Shown here piece after piece: positions 14,472 through 20,289 of a DNA stretch of 20,289 bases. The stretch's first letter is position 1, and the number at the start of each line of letters is the position of its first letter. The notes under the pieces are model-generated. The model did not search any database. It was not told the origin of the DNA and saw only the letters and a program-made list of their open reading frames with translations. This DNA is from a virus. The stretch lies in the IMG/VR virus record IMGVR_UViG_3300028276_000002, positions 1 through 20,289 of that record. One strand, given 5' to 3'. Both the position numbers and the translations under genes were made by a program.

Positions 14472-16685
14472 TCACATCCTGCTCATTACAAACCCCAACT
14501 CTGTCATTTCCGGCACAGTCATGGTTTCCGCTGCTTCTCTCGATCTGTGTAATACGATTCTCGTGCACCTGCAGCCATAATCAAACGGCTCTTTCAGCAC
14601 ACGCCAGATCGGATCATTTATTTTTCTCGTGAATTTATGAAATTTTTTATGAGATGGACGCACCCGAGTATCATTCATGGTCACTACCATACGGTACGGA
14701 AATTCTGAGGGATCTGCATCCTTATAGATCTCCTCACGTCCATTTGCATAATATGTCGCCAGGTTTGTTTGAGCTACAGTTGCCAAATGGGAAGGACTCA
14801 GCTCGGTCAATCCCCAGCTTGCAAGATGTTCTTGTATGGCTGCCTTAACCGCTGCGAATCCATCACCGCTTGCACCTGCAATAATATTGTATAATCTATC
14901 CCCTACCTGCACCGCCTGATCATAAGCTATCACCCCGATCCTGCCTGCAAGCTGCTCTTCCAATTTCTTCAAGCCAGCTTCCGTAATGATCCCAGCACCA
15001 ATAAAATACAATATCCACTCATCATAAGACTTCTTTTCATCTTCATTTTCCACAAAATCTCTGCGTTCTTTGCGTTCTTCCTCTGCGTTCTCAGCGTGAA
15101 ATCTTTCTGGTCCACGCTTCTCGCTCCACGCTACACGCTCCCCGACCATCTGCTGCCCTGCATGATCCTTGCCCTGCAAGTAGCTCAAAACGAGTAATTC
15201 TTTGACCTCTGGGGTTAAAACTTTTGTGATATATTTTTCAATATTCTCTTTCTGGAATTTCTTTTGTTTGGAAATATATGTCGCTACGCTCTGGAAATCC
15301 TCTGCGAATTTCTGAGTATAGATGTCGCTGATAATATCATTATCTCTCCAGAATCGCTCATTCTGCTCGATAATATCATCAATATTATTTTCTGCAAACT
15401 CCTGGTATCCTGTAACTTTATTATCCTCACCTTTTGGCGTGATCTCCTCGCTCTTCGCTCTTCGCTCCTCGCTCTTCAGTGTTTCCTCATTACCTTCCGG
15501 CACATCGATCCCAATTGCTTCATAGATAAACCTTGCTGGCACTTTCAAACCGGCATCCACCAAATTAGCAATATTCTGTGCAATCGTGATGAGCATACTC
15601 ATATTAAAACTGTTCCACTGGAAAACAGGATAATAATCTGTATCGTAATTCATATCAACTAAATTACGTATAAGCTGATGATTAAGAGCAGCAGCGCTCA
15701 CACATACATCAAAAAGTGTATAATTATTCAGCACTCCGGCATGAACGCTCGCCTGTGCATAGGTTCCTGTTCCTTTGACGCTTTCATTCGTGCTCAGGGT
15801 TTGACCCAGTACTATCATTGCTATTTCGGAATTACACCTTTTGATGAATCCGTCATAAGACGCATCTCCGGCACGTGCTGCTTCAAGAAGTTTTATTACT
15901 ATATTTTTGGGAACCAAAGCACCCGAATCTTTTACAAATGAATCCAGAAGAAGTTGTGCTTTAGCTATCGTATCATCGTCTGCATTGTCCGGAACTTCTA
16001 CTGTACTGAAAGGCATCCCAAATCGCTCTTGAAAAATAGCCCAGAACTTTGCGCCATTTTTTTTAAGCCATACCCAAAATGCAAGTAGAGAAGCAGCGCT
16101 CTCACCATACGGATTCTCATCATTCCTGCCACTTATAAAATGTATGAATTTATTTAGATCGAGTACTTTGTTGGAGTCATAGGGATCGACCACTGTTGGC
16201 TGATAATATCCAAATCTGTCAAACTTGAATGAGAATTGCTTTGCCGGTTTGAATCGTATGTTTTTCAAACCAATCTTATTTCGATATTTACCTTTGATCA
16301 GTAATTCATAATTGATCTCGGAAAGCGAAAATCCTTTGGAAATACTATCGAACATTGCAATAACGTCTGTTTCAAATGTAGGTATCCGCTCAATATTATA
16401 TCGCACGAATTCACAAATTTCCAGATCCCTTGCCCTAACAGCAGACTTGCCCTTCACCATGCTCACATGAGGTATTATTTTAAATCCCTTTGAAACAACG
16501 GACTGGATGCGTGTGTTCAGGTAGGACCTATAAGCAGTATCTCTCTCAATATCCTCGATGTAATCCATGCCCTTGAGCTGGATCACCTTATCGGGATTTT
16601 CAGAGTTGGAATGCCCGTGCTTATATCGGAACTCCAATTGAGCTTCGACCTGTTCGCCCATACTGCTATTTGAAAGATAGTTCAT
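14472..16685 (-). CDS. Portal protein (DUF935, Mu gp29-like) fused to Mu gpF-like head morphogenesis domain
   Basis: A 737-residue protein. Residues 1 to about 390 match the Mu gp29/DUF935 portal: DSISKGFSLSEINYELL, the conserved ENPYGESAA segment, FWAIFQERFGMPF and VLGQTLSTNE (about 290). The portal forms the DNA entry ring of the head. The C-terminal 110 residues (RVRPSHKKFH near 675, then PFDYGCRCTRIVL) are the gpF/minor head protein signature, normally a separate gene (gp30) that follows gp29. The two are fused here. Two low-complexity stretches, at about 402-414 (KSEERRAKSEE) and 514-543 (HAENAEEERKERR), are translated copies of dispersed DNA repeats and lie in the linker between the domains. 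AGGG lies eight bases before the ATG. Confidence 0.92.
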   Translation of the reverse strand: MNYLSNSSMGEQVEAQLEFRYKHGHSNSENPDKVIQLKGMDYIEDIERDTAYRSYLNTRIQSVVSKGFKIIPHVSMVKGKSAVRARDLEICEFVRYNIERIPTFETDVIAMFDSISKGFSLSEINYELLIKGKYRNKIGLKNIRFKPAKQFSFKFDRFGYYQPTVVDPYDSNKVLDLNKFIHFISGRNDENPYGESAASLLAFWVWLKKNGAKFWAIFQERFGMPFSTVEVPDNADDDTIAKAQLLLDSFVKDSGALVPKNIVIKLLEAARAGDASYDGFIKRCNSEIAMIVLGQTLSTNESVKGTGTYAQASVHAGVLNNYTLFDVCVSAAALNHQLIRNLVDMNYDTDYYPVFQWNSFNMSMLITIAQNIANLVDAGLKVPARFIYEAIGIDVPEGNEETLKSEERRAKSEEITPKGEDNKVTGYQEFAENNIDDIIEQNERFWRDNDIISDIYTQKFAEDFQSVATYISKQKKFQKENIEKYITKVLTPEVKELLVLSYLQGKDHAGQQMVGERVAWSEKRGPERFHAENAEEERKERRDFVENEDEKKSYDEWILYFIGAGIITEAGLKKLEEQLAGRIGVIAYDQAVQVGDRLYNIIAGASGDGFAAVKAAIQEHLASWGLTELSPSHLATVAQTNLATYYANGREEIYKDADPSEFPYRMVVTMNDTRVRPSHKKFHKFTRKINDPIWRVLKEPFDYGCRCTRIVLHRSREAAETMTVPEMTELGFVMSRM
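15058..15145. repeat. In-frame CTCTGCGTTCTTTGCG and CGCTCCACGC repeats inside the portal gene
   Basis: Bases 15058-15110 are a copy of the CTCTGCG/TTTGCGTG family seen at 3021-3068, 7211-7246 and 8139-8238. Bases 15113-15145 belong to the TCGC-type family. Together they encode a charged, Glu/Arg-rich stretch of the portal linker. Confidence 0.8.
15444..15480. repeat. In-frame TCGCTCTTCGC repeat inside the portal gene
   Basis: A run of CTCTTCGCTCTTCGCTCCTC that encodes KSEERRAKSEE. Related stretches lie at 195-232 outside genes and at 15113-15145 inside the same gene. The reading frame is kept. Confidence 0.8.
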
Positions 16686-16716
16686 CCTATTTTCCCTTTT
16701 TTATTTCCATGCAAAT

Positions 16717-16760
16717 CCCCTCTAATAAGAGGGGTGTGGCTTTAGCCACGGGGTGTGTTT
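16717..16760. repeat. Twin-hairpin intergenic repeat (CCCCTCT type)
   Basis: CCCCTCTAATAAGAGGGG is followed by TGTGGCTTTAGCCACGGGG, giving two neighbouring palindromes. The same unit occurs at 1-38, 6191-6234 and 7059-7101. The second stem carries compensatory changes here (GTGGC/GCCAC against CGGC/GCCG elsewhere), which supports selection on, or recent function of, the paired form. Confidence 0.85.
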
Positions 16761-16778
16761 TGAATCTCATTTTCTTCT

Positions 16779-17201
16779 TCATTTGTTTGTTATTTCCTTA
16801 AATATCTTTTCACCTGAGCGTCCTACAATATACCCACCCATTCCAACTGTGATCGCTGTCCATATATGGGTAGGGAGATCGAGAACCACACTCCAATTGA
16901 ATATTGCCTGTAAATATGGTGCCAAAATATAATTGTTTGCGATGATCGACATGAATGTCACCATAAGCATCGGTCTCCAGTTACGTTGTAACCAGGATTC
17001 ACCACGTGCCTCAGCCCTAACGATTGAGGACTGTGCCTCGATCAGCTTTGTCTCATACTTCATCAAAACTTCGTATGTATTCAGCTCGATCCTTTTCAGC
17101 TCATTTTTCAAAGAAAGCTTTTCCTCTTCGGAAGTAGTAAGCCCATCGATGAGATTTGTAACCGGTGAAATGATTTTTCCAATTGTATCTAATATGCTCA
17201 T
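16779..17201 (-). CDS. Holin of the GTA/3TM type
   Basis: A 140-residue protein with an N-terminal helical region (1-65), then RGESWLQRNWRPML at 66-79 and membrane segments at about 77-100 and 111-128, ending in GGYIVGRSGEKI. The W-x-x-x-N-W-R-P-x-L entry into a helix and the closing GYxxGRSxEK match the holin_3TM family (PF11351) of gene transfer agents and phages. These proteins open the inner membrane at lysis. AGGAG lies nine bases before the ATG. No endolysin is visible in the window; it may lie beyond the right edge or be encoded elsewhere. Confidence 0.85.
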   Translation of the reverse strand: MSILDTIGKIISPVTNLIDGLTTSEEEKLSLKNELKRIELNTYEVLMKYETKLIEAQSSIVRAEARGESWLQRNWRPMLMVTFMSIIANNYILAPYLQAIFNWSVVLDLPTHIWTAITVGMGGYIVGRSGEKIFKEITNK

Positions 17202-17224
17202 GTTAATCTCCTATGAAAACACAT

Positions 17225-17446
17225 CTAAATTCCAGACCTGAGCGCCCAGCCGATTATGCTGAGAGCTATTACACCAATCGATGTCAGAAGCCACCAAATT
17301 AATTTTTTATTTGACTCGATGTCTTTTACGTTTTGCTTAGTATCTTTAACAACCGCATCAACAACTTTTTCTAAATCTACGATCTTATCATAGATCATTT
17401 TATTAGTGATCCGAACAAAAGTTTTACAGCCGTTTTCGTCAGACAT
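17225..17446 (-). CDS. XhlA-like single-TM phage protein, putative holin partner
   Basis: A 73-residue protein made of an amphipathic helix (about 15-48, heptad-like, ending in charged residues) and one C-terminal membrane segment at about 49-68 (LIWWLLTSIGVIALSIIGWA). This plan matches haemolysin XhlA-type proteins, which sit next to holins in many prophages and help membrane disruption. GGGGAG precedes the ATG by five bases. The gene starts nine bases after the preceding stop and is followed after 23 bases by the 3TM holin, supporting a lysis cassette. The XhlA assignment rests on architecture, as the sequence itself is too short to be diagnostic. Confidence 0.7.
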   Translation of the reverse strand: MSDENGCKTFVRITNKMIYDKIVDLEKVVDAVVKDTKQNVKDIESNKKLIWWLLTSIGVIALSIIGWALRSGI

Positions 17447-17455
17447 TTTGCTCCC

Positions 17456-17899
17456 CTATAAATTCATTGTTCGTACTGTAATTGCAAAAATGATAAATCC
17501 GAACAGCCCGATAAATATCATCGTGCTTGCAGCAGGATACCTTATTTTTATGATCTTCCCAAATATAGGGATCCTATAATATCCATCTTTCCTGTGCTGC
17601 CAGTCGCCATCATATTTGATGTGCCTGAATTTCAGTTCATAAATACATATCCCGCTGAGTTCTGCACCGAGCCATATCAACAAACCCATCCAGCCCCAGA
17701 CAACTACAGCCATAACAGCCACCAAAATCCGGTGTCCCATATTCTCTACCAGCTCCCGGAACTGGTGATACTTTGCAGAAAACTCATGAGTATGAGGTTT
17801 TGAGATTTTCCACAGCATCGCCTCTGTTGTACCCTCGCCATAATAATAATACCAGCGAAGCAATAAATAAATGAACGGAAGTATCAATAAAACAAACAT
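17456..17899 (-). CDS. Three-helix integral membrane protein of the lysis region
   Basis: A 147-residue protein with three hydrophobic segments at about 2-17, 58-79 and 123-142. They are joined by a charged, Trp- and Tyr-rich loop (80-120, with HRKDGYYRIPIFGKIIKIRY). No catalytic motif is visible. It lies just upstream of two short membrane proteins that look like lysis genes, so a role in membrane permeabilisation or its control is possible but not shown. The start has only a weak ribosome site (GAGATGTC), provided by the palindrome directly upstream. No better start lies inside the first helix. Confidence 0.7.
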   Translation of the reverse strand: MFVLLILPFIYLLLRWYYYYGEGTTEAMLWKISKPHTHEFSAKYHQFRELVENMGHRILVAVMAVVVWGWMGLLIWLGAELSGICIYELKFRHIKYDGDWQHRKDGYYRIPIFGKIIKIRYPAASTMIFIGLFGFIIFAITVRTMNL

Positions 17900-17909
17900 A
17901 AGACATCTC

Positions 17910-17933
17910 GTTACTAAGCCCCAGCTTAGTAAC
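17910..17933. repeat. Perfect palindrome with 10-bp arms and a 4-base loop
   Basis: GTTACTAAGC and GCTTAGTAAC flank CCCA. It is a sequence variant of the TTCCCAAG...CTTGGGAA palindromes found elsewhere in the window. It sits between two genes, and its trailing GAGATG supplies what little Shine-Dalgarno sequence the next gene (start 17899) has. Confidence 0.85.
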
Positions 17934-17934
17934 G

Positions 17935-18429
17935 CTACAGCCCTACTTTGTTCCCAATTTGCACTTGGGAATGTACCGTGATCCTGCTCATGATCTTATT
18001 TCTTTTCGCAGGTTTCAACGCAGTGCTATAGCTCGGATCAACCAGCTCGACATCCAGCGCTGCTGCGATCTCATCCAGGTCGGGAACACTCTTGGTTTTC
18101 AATACATCTTCAGTATAATCACCACAAACTGCATGTGCCACGATTTTGGCTTTCTCGCAAAGTGCAAGATAATCGGAGTGCTCTTTGTCGGACTTTTTGT
18201 TCAGCTTGTGAGACTTATCTTTGCAAAGCGCTACCTCTGCATCCAAGCTATATTCAGAATGAATGATCGCCGATACAACAGCATCATAGCCGGCTTTTTT
18301 GTTTACATTCACATGCCTGTAATTGTATGAAAGCTCATCATCTTTCTGAACTTTCTCAATATCAAATATCACCAATCCGCCCTGTATAGTATCGTACAGT
18401 GGCAGAATGTGTTTGCTATTTCCTTTCAT
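17935..18429 (-). CDS. Unrecognised phage-associated protein with repeat-derived C-terminus
   Basis: A 164-residue soluble protein that I cannot place. AAGGAG lies nine bases before the ATG. The middle part (about 48-110) is predicted helical and charged, with AGYDAVVSAIIHSEYSLDAE followed by a Lys-rich segment. Similar dYDAivsAiI patterns occur in small proteins near tail or fibre genes, but I recall no defined role. The last dozen codons (VHSQVQIGNKVGL) come from a palindromic intergenic repeat at 17950-17973, so the original C-terminus was probably replaced or extended by repeat insertion. It lies nine bases after the DGR accessory gene and is likely in the same operon. Confidence 0.7.
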   Translation of the reverse strand: MKGNSKHILPLYDTIQGGLVIFDIEKVQKDDELSYNYRHVNVNKKAGYDAVVSAIIHSEYSLDAEVALCKDKSHKLNKKSDKEHSDYLALCEKAKIVAHAVCGDYTEDVLKTKSVPDLDEIAAALDVELVDPSYSTALKPAKRNKIMSRITVHSQVQIGNKVGL

Positions 18430-18438
18430 ATAAACTCC

Positions 18439-18735
18439 TTATGTTAAAGAATAATATCTGTTAATTTTTCTTATTGTTGCTAAAAAGGGAATCTCATTGC
18501 CATACTTCTCCAATTGGTCTATCAGAACATCAGATCCTGTGAAAACTACATTTTTCTTATCTTTATACTCAATCTGCAATGTAAGATATTTCCCGTTACT
18601 ATTTTTGCTATAACGGCTGTCCTTAATACGAAATCCAATAATCAAAATCTCTTCGTTAAGAATGTCGTCAAGCCGAATCTTATCGCCGTCTAAAATGTTT
18701 TCTTTTGAAATATCAGAAAATTTTTTCATTTTCAT
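18439..18735 (-). CDS. Small protein coupled to the DGR reverse transcriptase, possible DGR accessory
   Basis: A 98-residue protein whose ATG overlaps the reverse transcriptase stop by four bases, so the two are surely co-translated. It is not the four-helix Avd protein: the sequence alternates short strand-like stretches (EEILIIGFRI, YLTLQIEY, NVVFTGSDVL, IPFLATIRKI), as expected of a small beta-barrel such as an OB fold. It is lysine-rich. No catalytic motif is visible. A nucleic-acid-binding helper for cDNA synthesis or homing would fit the coupling and the fold guess, but that is inference. I do not recognise a named family with certainty. Confidence 0.8.
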   Translation of the reverse strand: MKMKKFSDISKENILDGDKIRLDDILNEEILIIGFRIKDSRYSKNSNGKYLTLQIEYKDKKNVVFTGSDVLIDQLEKYGNEIPFLATIRKINRYYSLT

Positions 18736-19790
18736 ACTATGCCCTGTAGCGGATTATTAATATTAGAATCCTTGCATTTGGTTTTTATGATCCAAAAAAT
18801 GTCTTTGCCGATAAGTGATCTCAATAGGTTTTTGCAGTTCGCATATTTGATCCAGCCAATATAGCTCATAACCATGCTAACTGCCTGAATGGTGTTTATG
18901 TATTCCCAATTCCTTATTAAATTTTTTATTTTCTGCTTAAAGGATGTTGCTACAGATCTCCTCAAAAGAACATAATTATGATAAAAACGATAGCCCAAAA
19001 AATCTATTCCTCTATCAGCAACGGGGAAAACCTGCCAGTTGTTTTTTATTTGTAACTGCCTGCTTTCACTTAAATATTCCTCAGATTGTTTTCTTATCTC
19101 ATGTAGGAACTTCTTGTCTTTATGTAGAATGACAATATCATCACAATATCTGAAATAATACTTGATCCCCATTTCCTCTTTTGCCCAATGATCATATTCA
19201 GAAAGATATAGATTACCAAAGTATTGGCTTAAATAATTTCCAATTGGTACGCCTTGAACAGAATCAATGATCTCATCAAGAAGATATAATACATCCGAAT
19301 CTTTAATTCTTTTACGAATTACGGATTTTAATATCCCGTTATTAATGGATGGATAATACTGTTTTATATCAAACTTTAAACAATACAGAGTGTTCTCTTT
19401 GTCAAAAAGGGCTTTCTTAATTCTGTTTACCCCATCATGAATACCTCTCCCTTTGATCGAAGAGTAGGTGTCTCGAATAAGTGTCTTATACCATATTGGT
19501 CTAAGTATCTGCATTATGGCATGATGTACGATCCTATCTGGGAAATATGGGAGTTTATATATTTCTCGGACTTTCCCACAATTGGTTTTCTTTGTCATTT
19601 TTACATAATTAGATGTTTTATATATCTTCTCCTTGAGCATATTCTGTATTTTTTTTAGATAGAATTCCTGATTCGAGTTGATCATTCTCACTTCTTTATA
19701 ATGCTTCTTTCCTCGCTGTGCATTCAAGTGCGCGAGTTGGATGTTTTCCATCGCCCATATTTTTTCGTAGAGATATCCAAAGCGTTTCAT
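18732..19790 (-). CDS. DGR reverse transcriptase
   Basis: A reverse transcriptase of 352 residues that copies the TR RNA with errors at adenines, giving cDNA that replaces the VR. The palm motifs are visible: FDIKQYYPSI at 140-149 with the first catalytic Asp (141), GVPIGNYLSQ at 180-189, the YCDD catalytic box at 215-218 and RGIDFLGYRF at 260-269. The IGNxxSQ motif separates DGR enzymes from group II intron and retron enzymes, which carry other residues there. The N-terminal part, YEKIWAMENIQLAHLNAQRG, is also typical of DGR enzymes. No maturase or endonuclease domain follows. GGAGGTGA lies ten bases upstream of the ATG and supports this start. The stop overlaps the next ATG (ATGA), so the small downstream gene is translationally coupled. 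No avd gene is seen beside it; one could lie beyond the right edge. Confidence 0.95.
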   Translation of the reverse strand: MKRFGYLYEKIWAMENIQLAHLNAQRGKKHYKEVRMINSNQEFYLKKIQNMLKEKIYKTSNYVKMTKKTNCGKVREIYKLPYFPDRIVHHAIMQILRPIWYKTLIRDTYSSIKGRGIHDGVNRIKKALFDKENTLYCLKFDIKQYYPSINNGILKSVIRKRIKDSDVLYLLDEIIDSVQGVPIGNYLSQYFGNLYLSEYDHWAKEEMGIKYYFRYCDDIVILHKDKKFLHEIRKQSEEYLSESRQLQIKNNWQVFPVADRGIDFLGYRFYHNYVLLRRSVATSFKQKIKNLIRNWEYINTIQAVSMVMSYIGWIKYANCKNLLRSLIGKDIFWIIKTKCKDSNINNPLQGIV

Positions 19791-19881
19791 TTTGCTTATT
19801 TCACCTCCGAGTATTCGACCCCGAAAAAAACGGGACTACCAACACGAATGAGGCATTGCTTTGTGTTTTGCCAAGGGGCAT

Positions 19882-20035
19882 GGCTTTTATGTGTAAGGTT
19901 ATAATAAGCATAGGTGAGTGCCGATATTGGAATTGGCATTCGAGGAATCGTTATTCGCATTAACGTAGAACACGCCAACTTTCGCACTGTTATTCGCATT
20001 ACTGCCAACATGCACCACACGTTTACATAAAAGCC
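19882..20035 (-). ncRNA. Putative TR-containing DGR RNA closed by an 11-bp stem
   Basis: GGCTTTTATGT at 19882-19892 is the exact reverse complement of ACATAAAAGCC at 20025-20035. In a minus-strand transcript the two arms would pair and close a loop holding the whole TR (19903-20021). Known DGRs use a structured TR RNA as template and primer for the reverse transcriptase, so a closing stem is plausible. No promoter or mature ends can be read, and the RNA limits given are only those of the stem. The leader between TR and the reverse transcriptase start (19791-19902) may belong to the same transcript. Confidence 0.5.
19903..20021 (-). repeat. DGR template repeat (TR)
   Basis: This is the invariant donor copy, located between the target gene and the reverse transcriptase as in many DGRs. 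On the coding strand it is rich in AAT and AAC codons at the diversified positions; read in the VR frame it gives HVGSNANNSAKVGVFYVNAN. AAY codons are the usual DGR template design, because mutating both adenines reaches most amino acids while avoiding stops. Of 31 template adenines, 18 are changed in VR; of the 88 other bases, one is. An 11-base inverted repeat brackets the copy. Confidence 0.93.
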
Positions 20036-20053
20036 GTTCATTATCTTATATCC

Positions 20054-20289
20054 TTAAAATAAGCAAAGGCGAGCGCCGATAGTGGAAGCGGCAAGCGAGG
20101 AATCGTTAAACGCATTAACGCAGAACACGCCAACCTTCGCACCGTAAGACGCATTACCGCCACCAAGCACCACACGCCAGTCTGTAACATAGCCAGGTGC
20201 TAATACACTATATGCCTGATAATAATAATCCGTTAGCTTGGTTGTAGAACTTCCACCAACAGCAGAGGTGTACAAACCGCCCTTGTCAT
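20054..20289 (-). CDS. DGR variable target protein, C-terminal part (5' end outside window)
   Basis: This is the last 77 or so codons of a gene that enters from the right edge; its start is not in the window and the reading frame stays open to base 20289. The product is the receptor-like protein that the DGR diversifies. The visible part contains YYYQAYSVLAPGYVTDWRVV and ends GARLCLF, a layout typical of C-terminal C-type-lectin or formylglycine-enzyme-like folds in DGR targets. The variable repeat covers the last 39 codons and reaches almost to the stop (TAA, 20056-20054). Compared with the template, 13 residues differ, mostly template Asn turned into Ser, Tyr, Phe, Leu, Ala or Thr. The template lies just downstream and the reverse transcriptase follows. 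The role as a tail fibre or surface ligand is inferred, because the N-terminal part that would show the attachment site is missing. Confidence 0.85.
   Translation of the reverse strand, partial: DKGGLYTSAVGGSSTTKLTDYYYQAYSVLAPGYVTDWRVVLGGGNASYGAKVGVFCVNAFNDSSLAASTIGARLCLF
20058..20176 (-). repeat. DGR variable repeat (VR)
   Basis: This 119-base copy aligns without gaps to 19903-20021, offset by 155 bases. There are 19 mismatches. Eighteen fall where the template coding strand has A (T on the plus strand) and one does not (20163, coding-strand T to G). The VR forms the 3' end of the target gene. The G+C-rich stretch near its coding 3' end (about 20062-20085) is the likely initiation-of-mutagenic-homology site. 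That last point is inferred from the position in known DGRs. Confidence 0.93.

Noticed and set aside
14422-14568. Longer N-terminal form of the four-cysteine micro-protein
   Set aside because: The extension runs through a dispersed repeat and into the 3' end of the portal gene. The ATG at 14421 leaves the compact Cys4 unit intact.
18732-19790. Group II intron or retron reverse transcriptase
   Set aside because: There is no maturase/endonuclease domain and no intron RNA structure visible. The IGNxxSQ motif and the adjacent TR/VR pair identify a DGR enzyme.
19796-20041. An 81-codon open frame on the minus strand covering the template repeat
   Set aside because: It reads TR in a different frame from the target gene, has no protein-like composition and exists because TR lacks stops in that frame. 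The TR is better explained as RNA template.

Overview
The window is a phage or prophage structural module in which every credible gene lies on the minus strand and is read from the right edge to the left. The head genes are of the Mu type: a DUF935/gp29-like portal fused to a gpF-like domain, an I-type protease with scaffold, a DUF2190-like cement protein, a major capsid protein, a gp36-like adaptor and a gpG-like virion morphogenesis protein. The tail genes suit a long non-contractile tail: tail terminator, two paralogous tube-like proteins, assembly chaperone, a tape measure protein of about 1,180 residues, a hub protein and a tip protein. No sheath gene is visible. This head/tail combination is known from transposable siphophages such as B3 and D3112, but no transposase, terminase, endolysin or integrase is in view. 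The host cannot be named. The A+T-rich, standard-code genes and the many palindromic and GCGT-type intergenic repeats suggest an uncultivated bacterium, perhaps of the FCB group, at low confidence.

Layout from right to left. 20289-18439 holds a diversity-generating retroelement (DGR): the 3' end of a variable target gene with its variable repeat (VR), the template repeat (TR), a reverse transcriptase and a small accessory gene. 18429-16779 holds an unrecognised protein, a three-helix membrane protein, an XhlA-like single-TM protein and a 3TM-type holin. 16685-11423 holds the portal, a four-cysteine micro-protein, protease/scaffold, cement protein, capsid protein and a 59-residue protein. 11426-9209 holds a membrane-anchored protein with a tail-fibre-like domain and the head-tail connectors. 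9002-232 holds the tail genes.

Two translational devices can be read directly. The tail chaperone gene has an A10 slippery run, and its -1 frame stays open for 71 codons, giving a G/GT-type pair of 176 and 211 residues. The protease gene has an internal GTG behind a strong Shine-Dalgarno sequence, which would give a separate 190-residue scaffold, as I and Z do in Mu.

The second theme is repeats. At least seven families of short dispersed repeats fill nearly every intergenic gap, and several also lie in frame inside the tape measure, portal and another gene, where they are translated. This suggests long residence in a repeat-rich host genome. The strongest finding is the DGR: 18 of the 19 TR/VR differences fall at template adenines.
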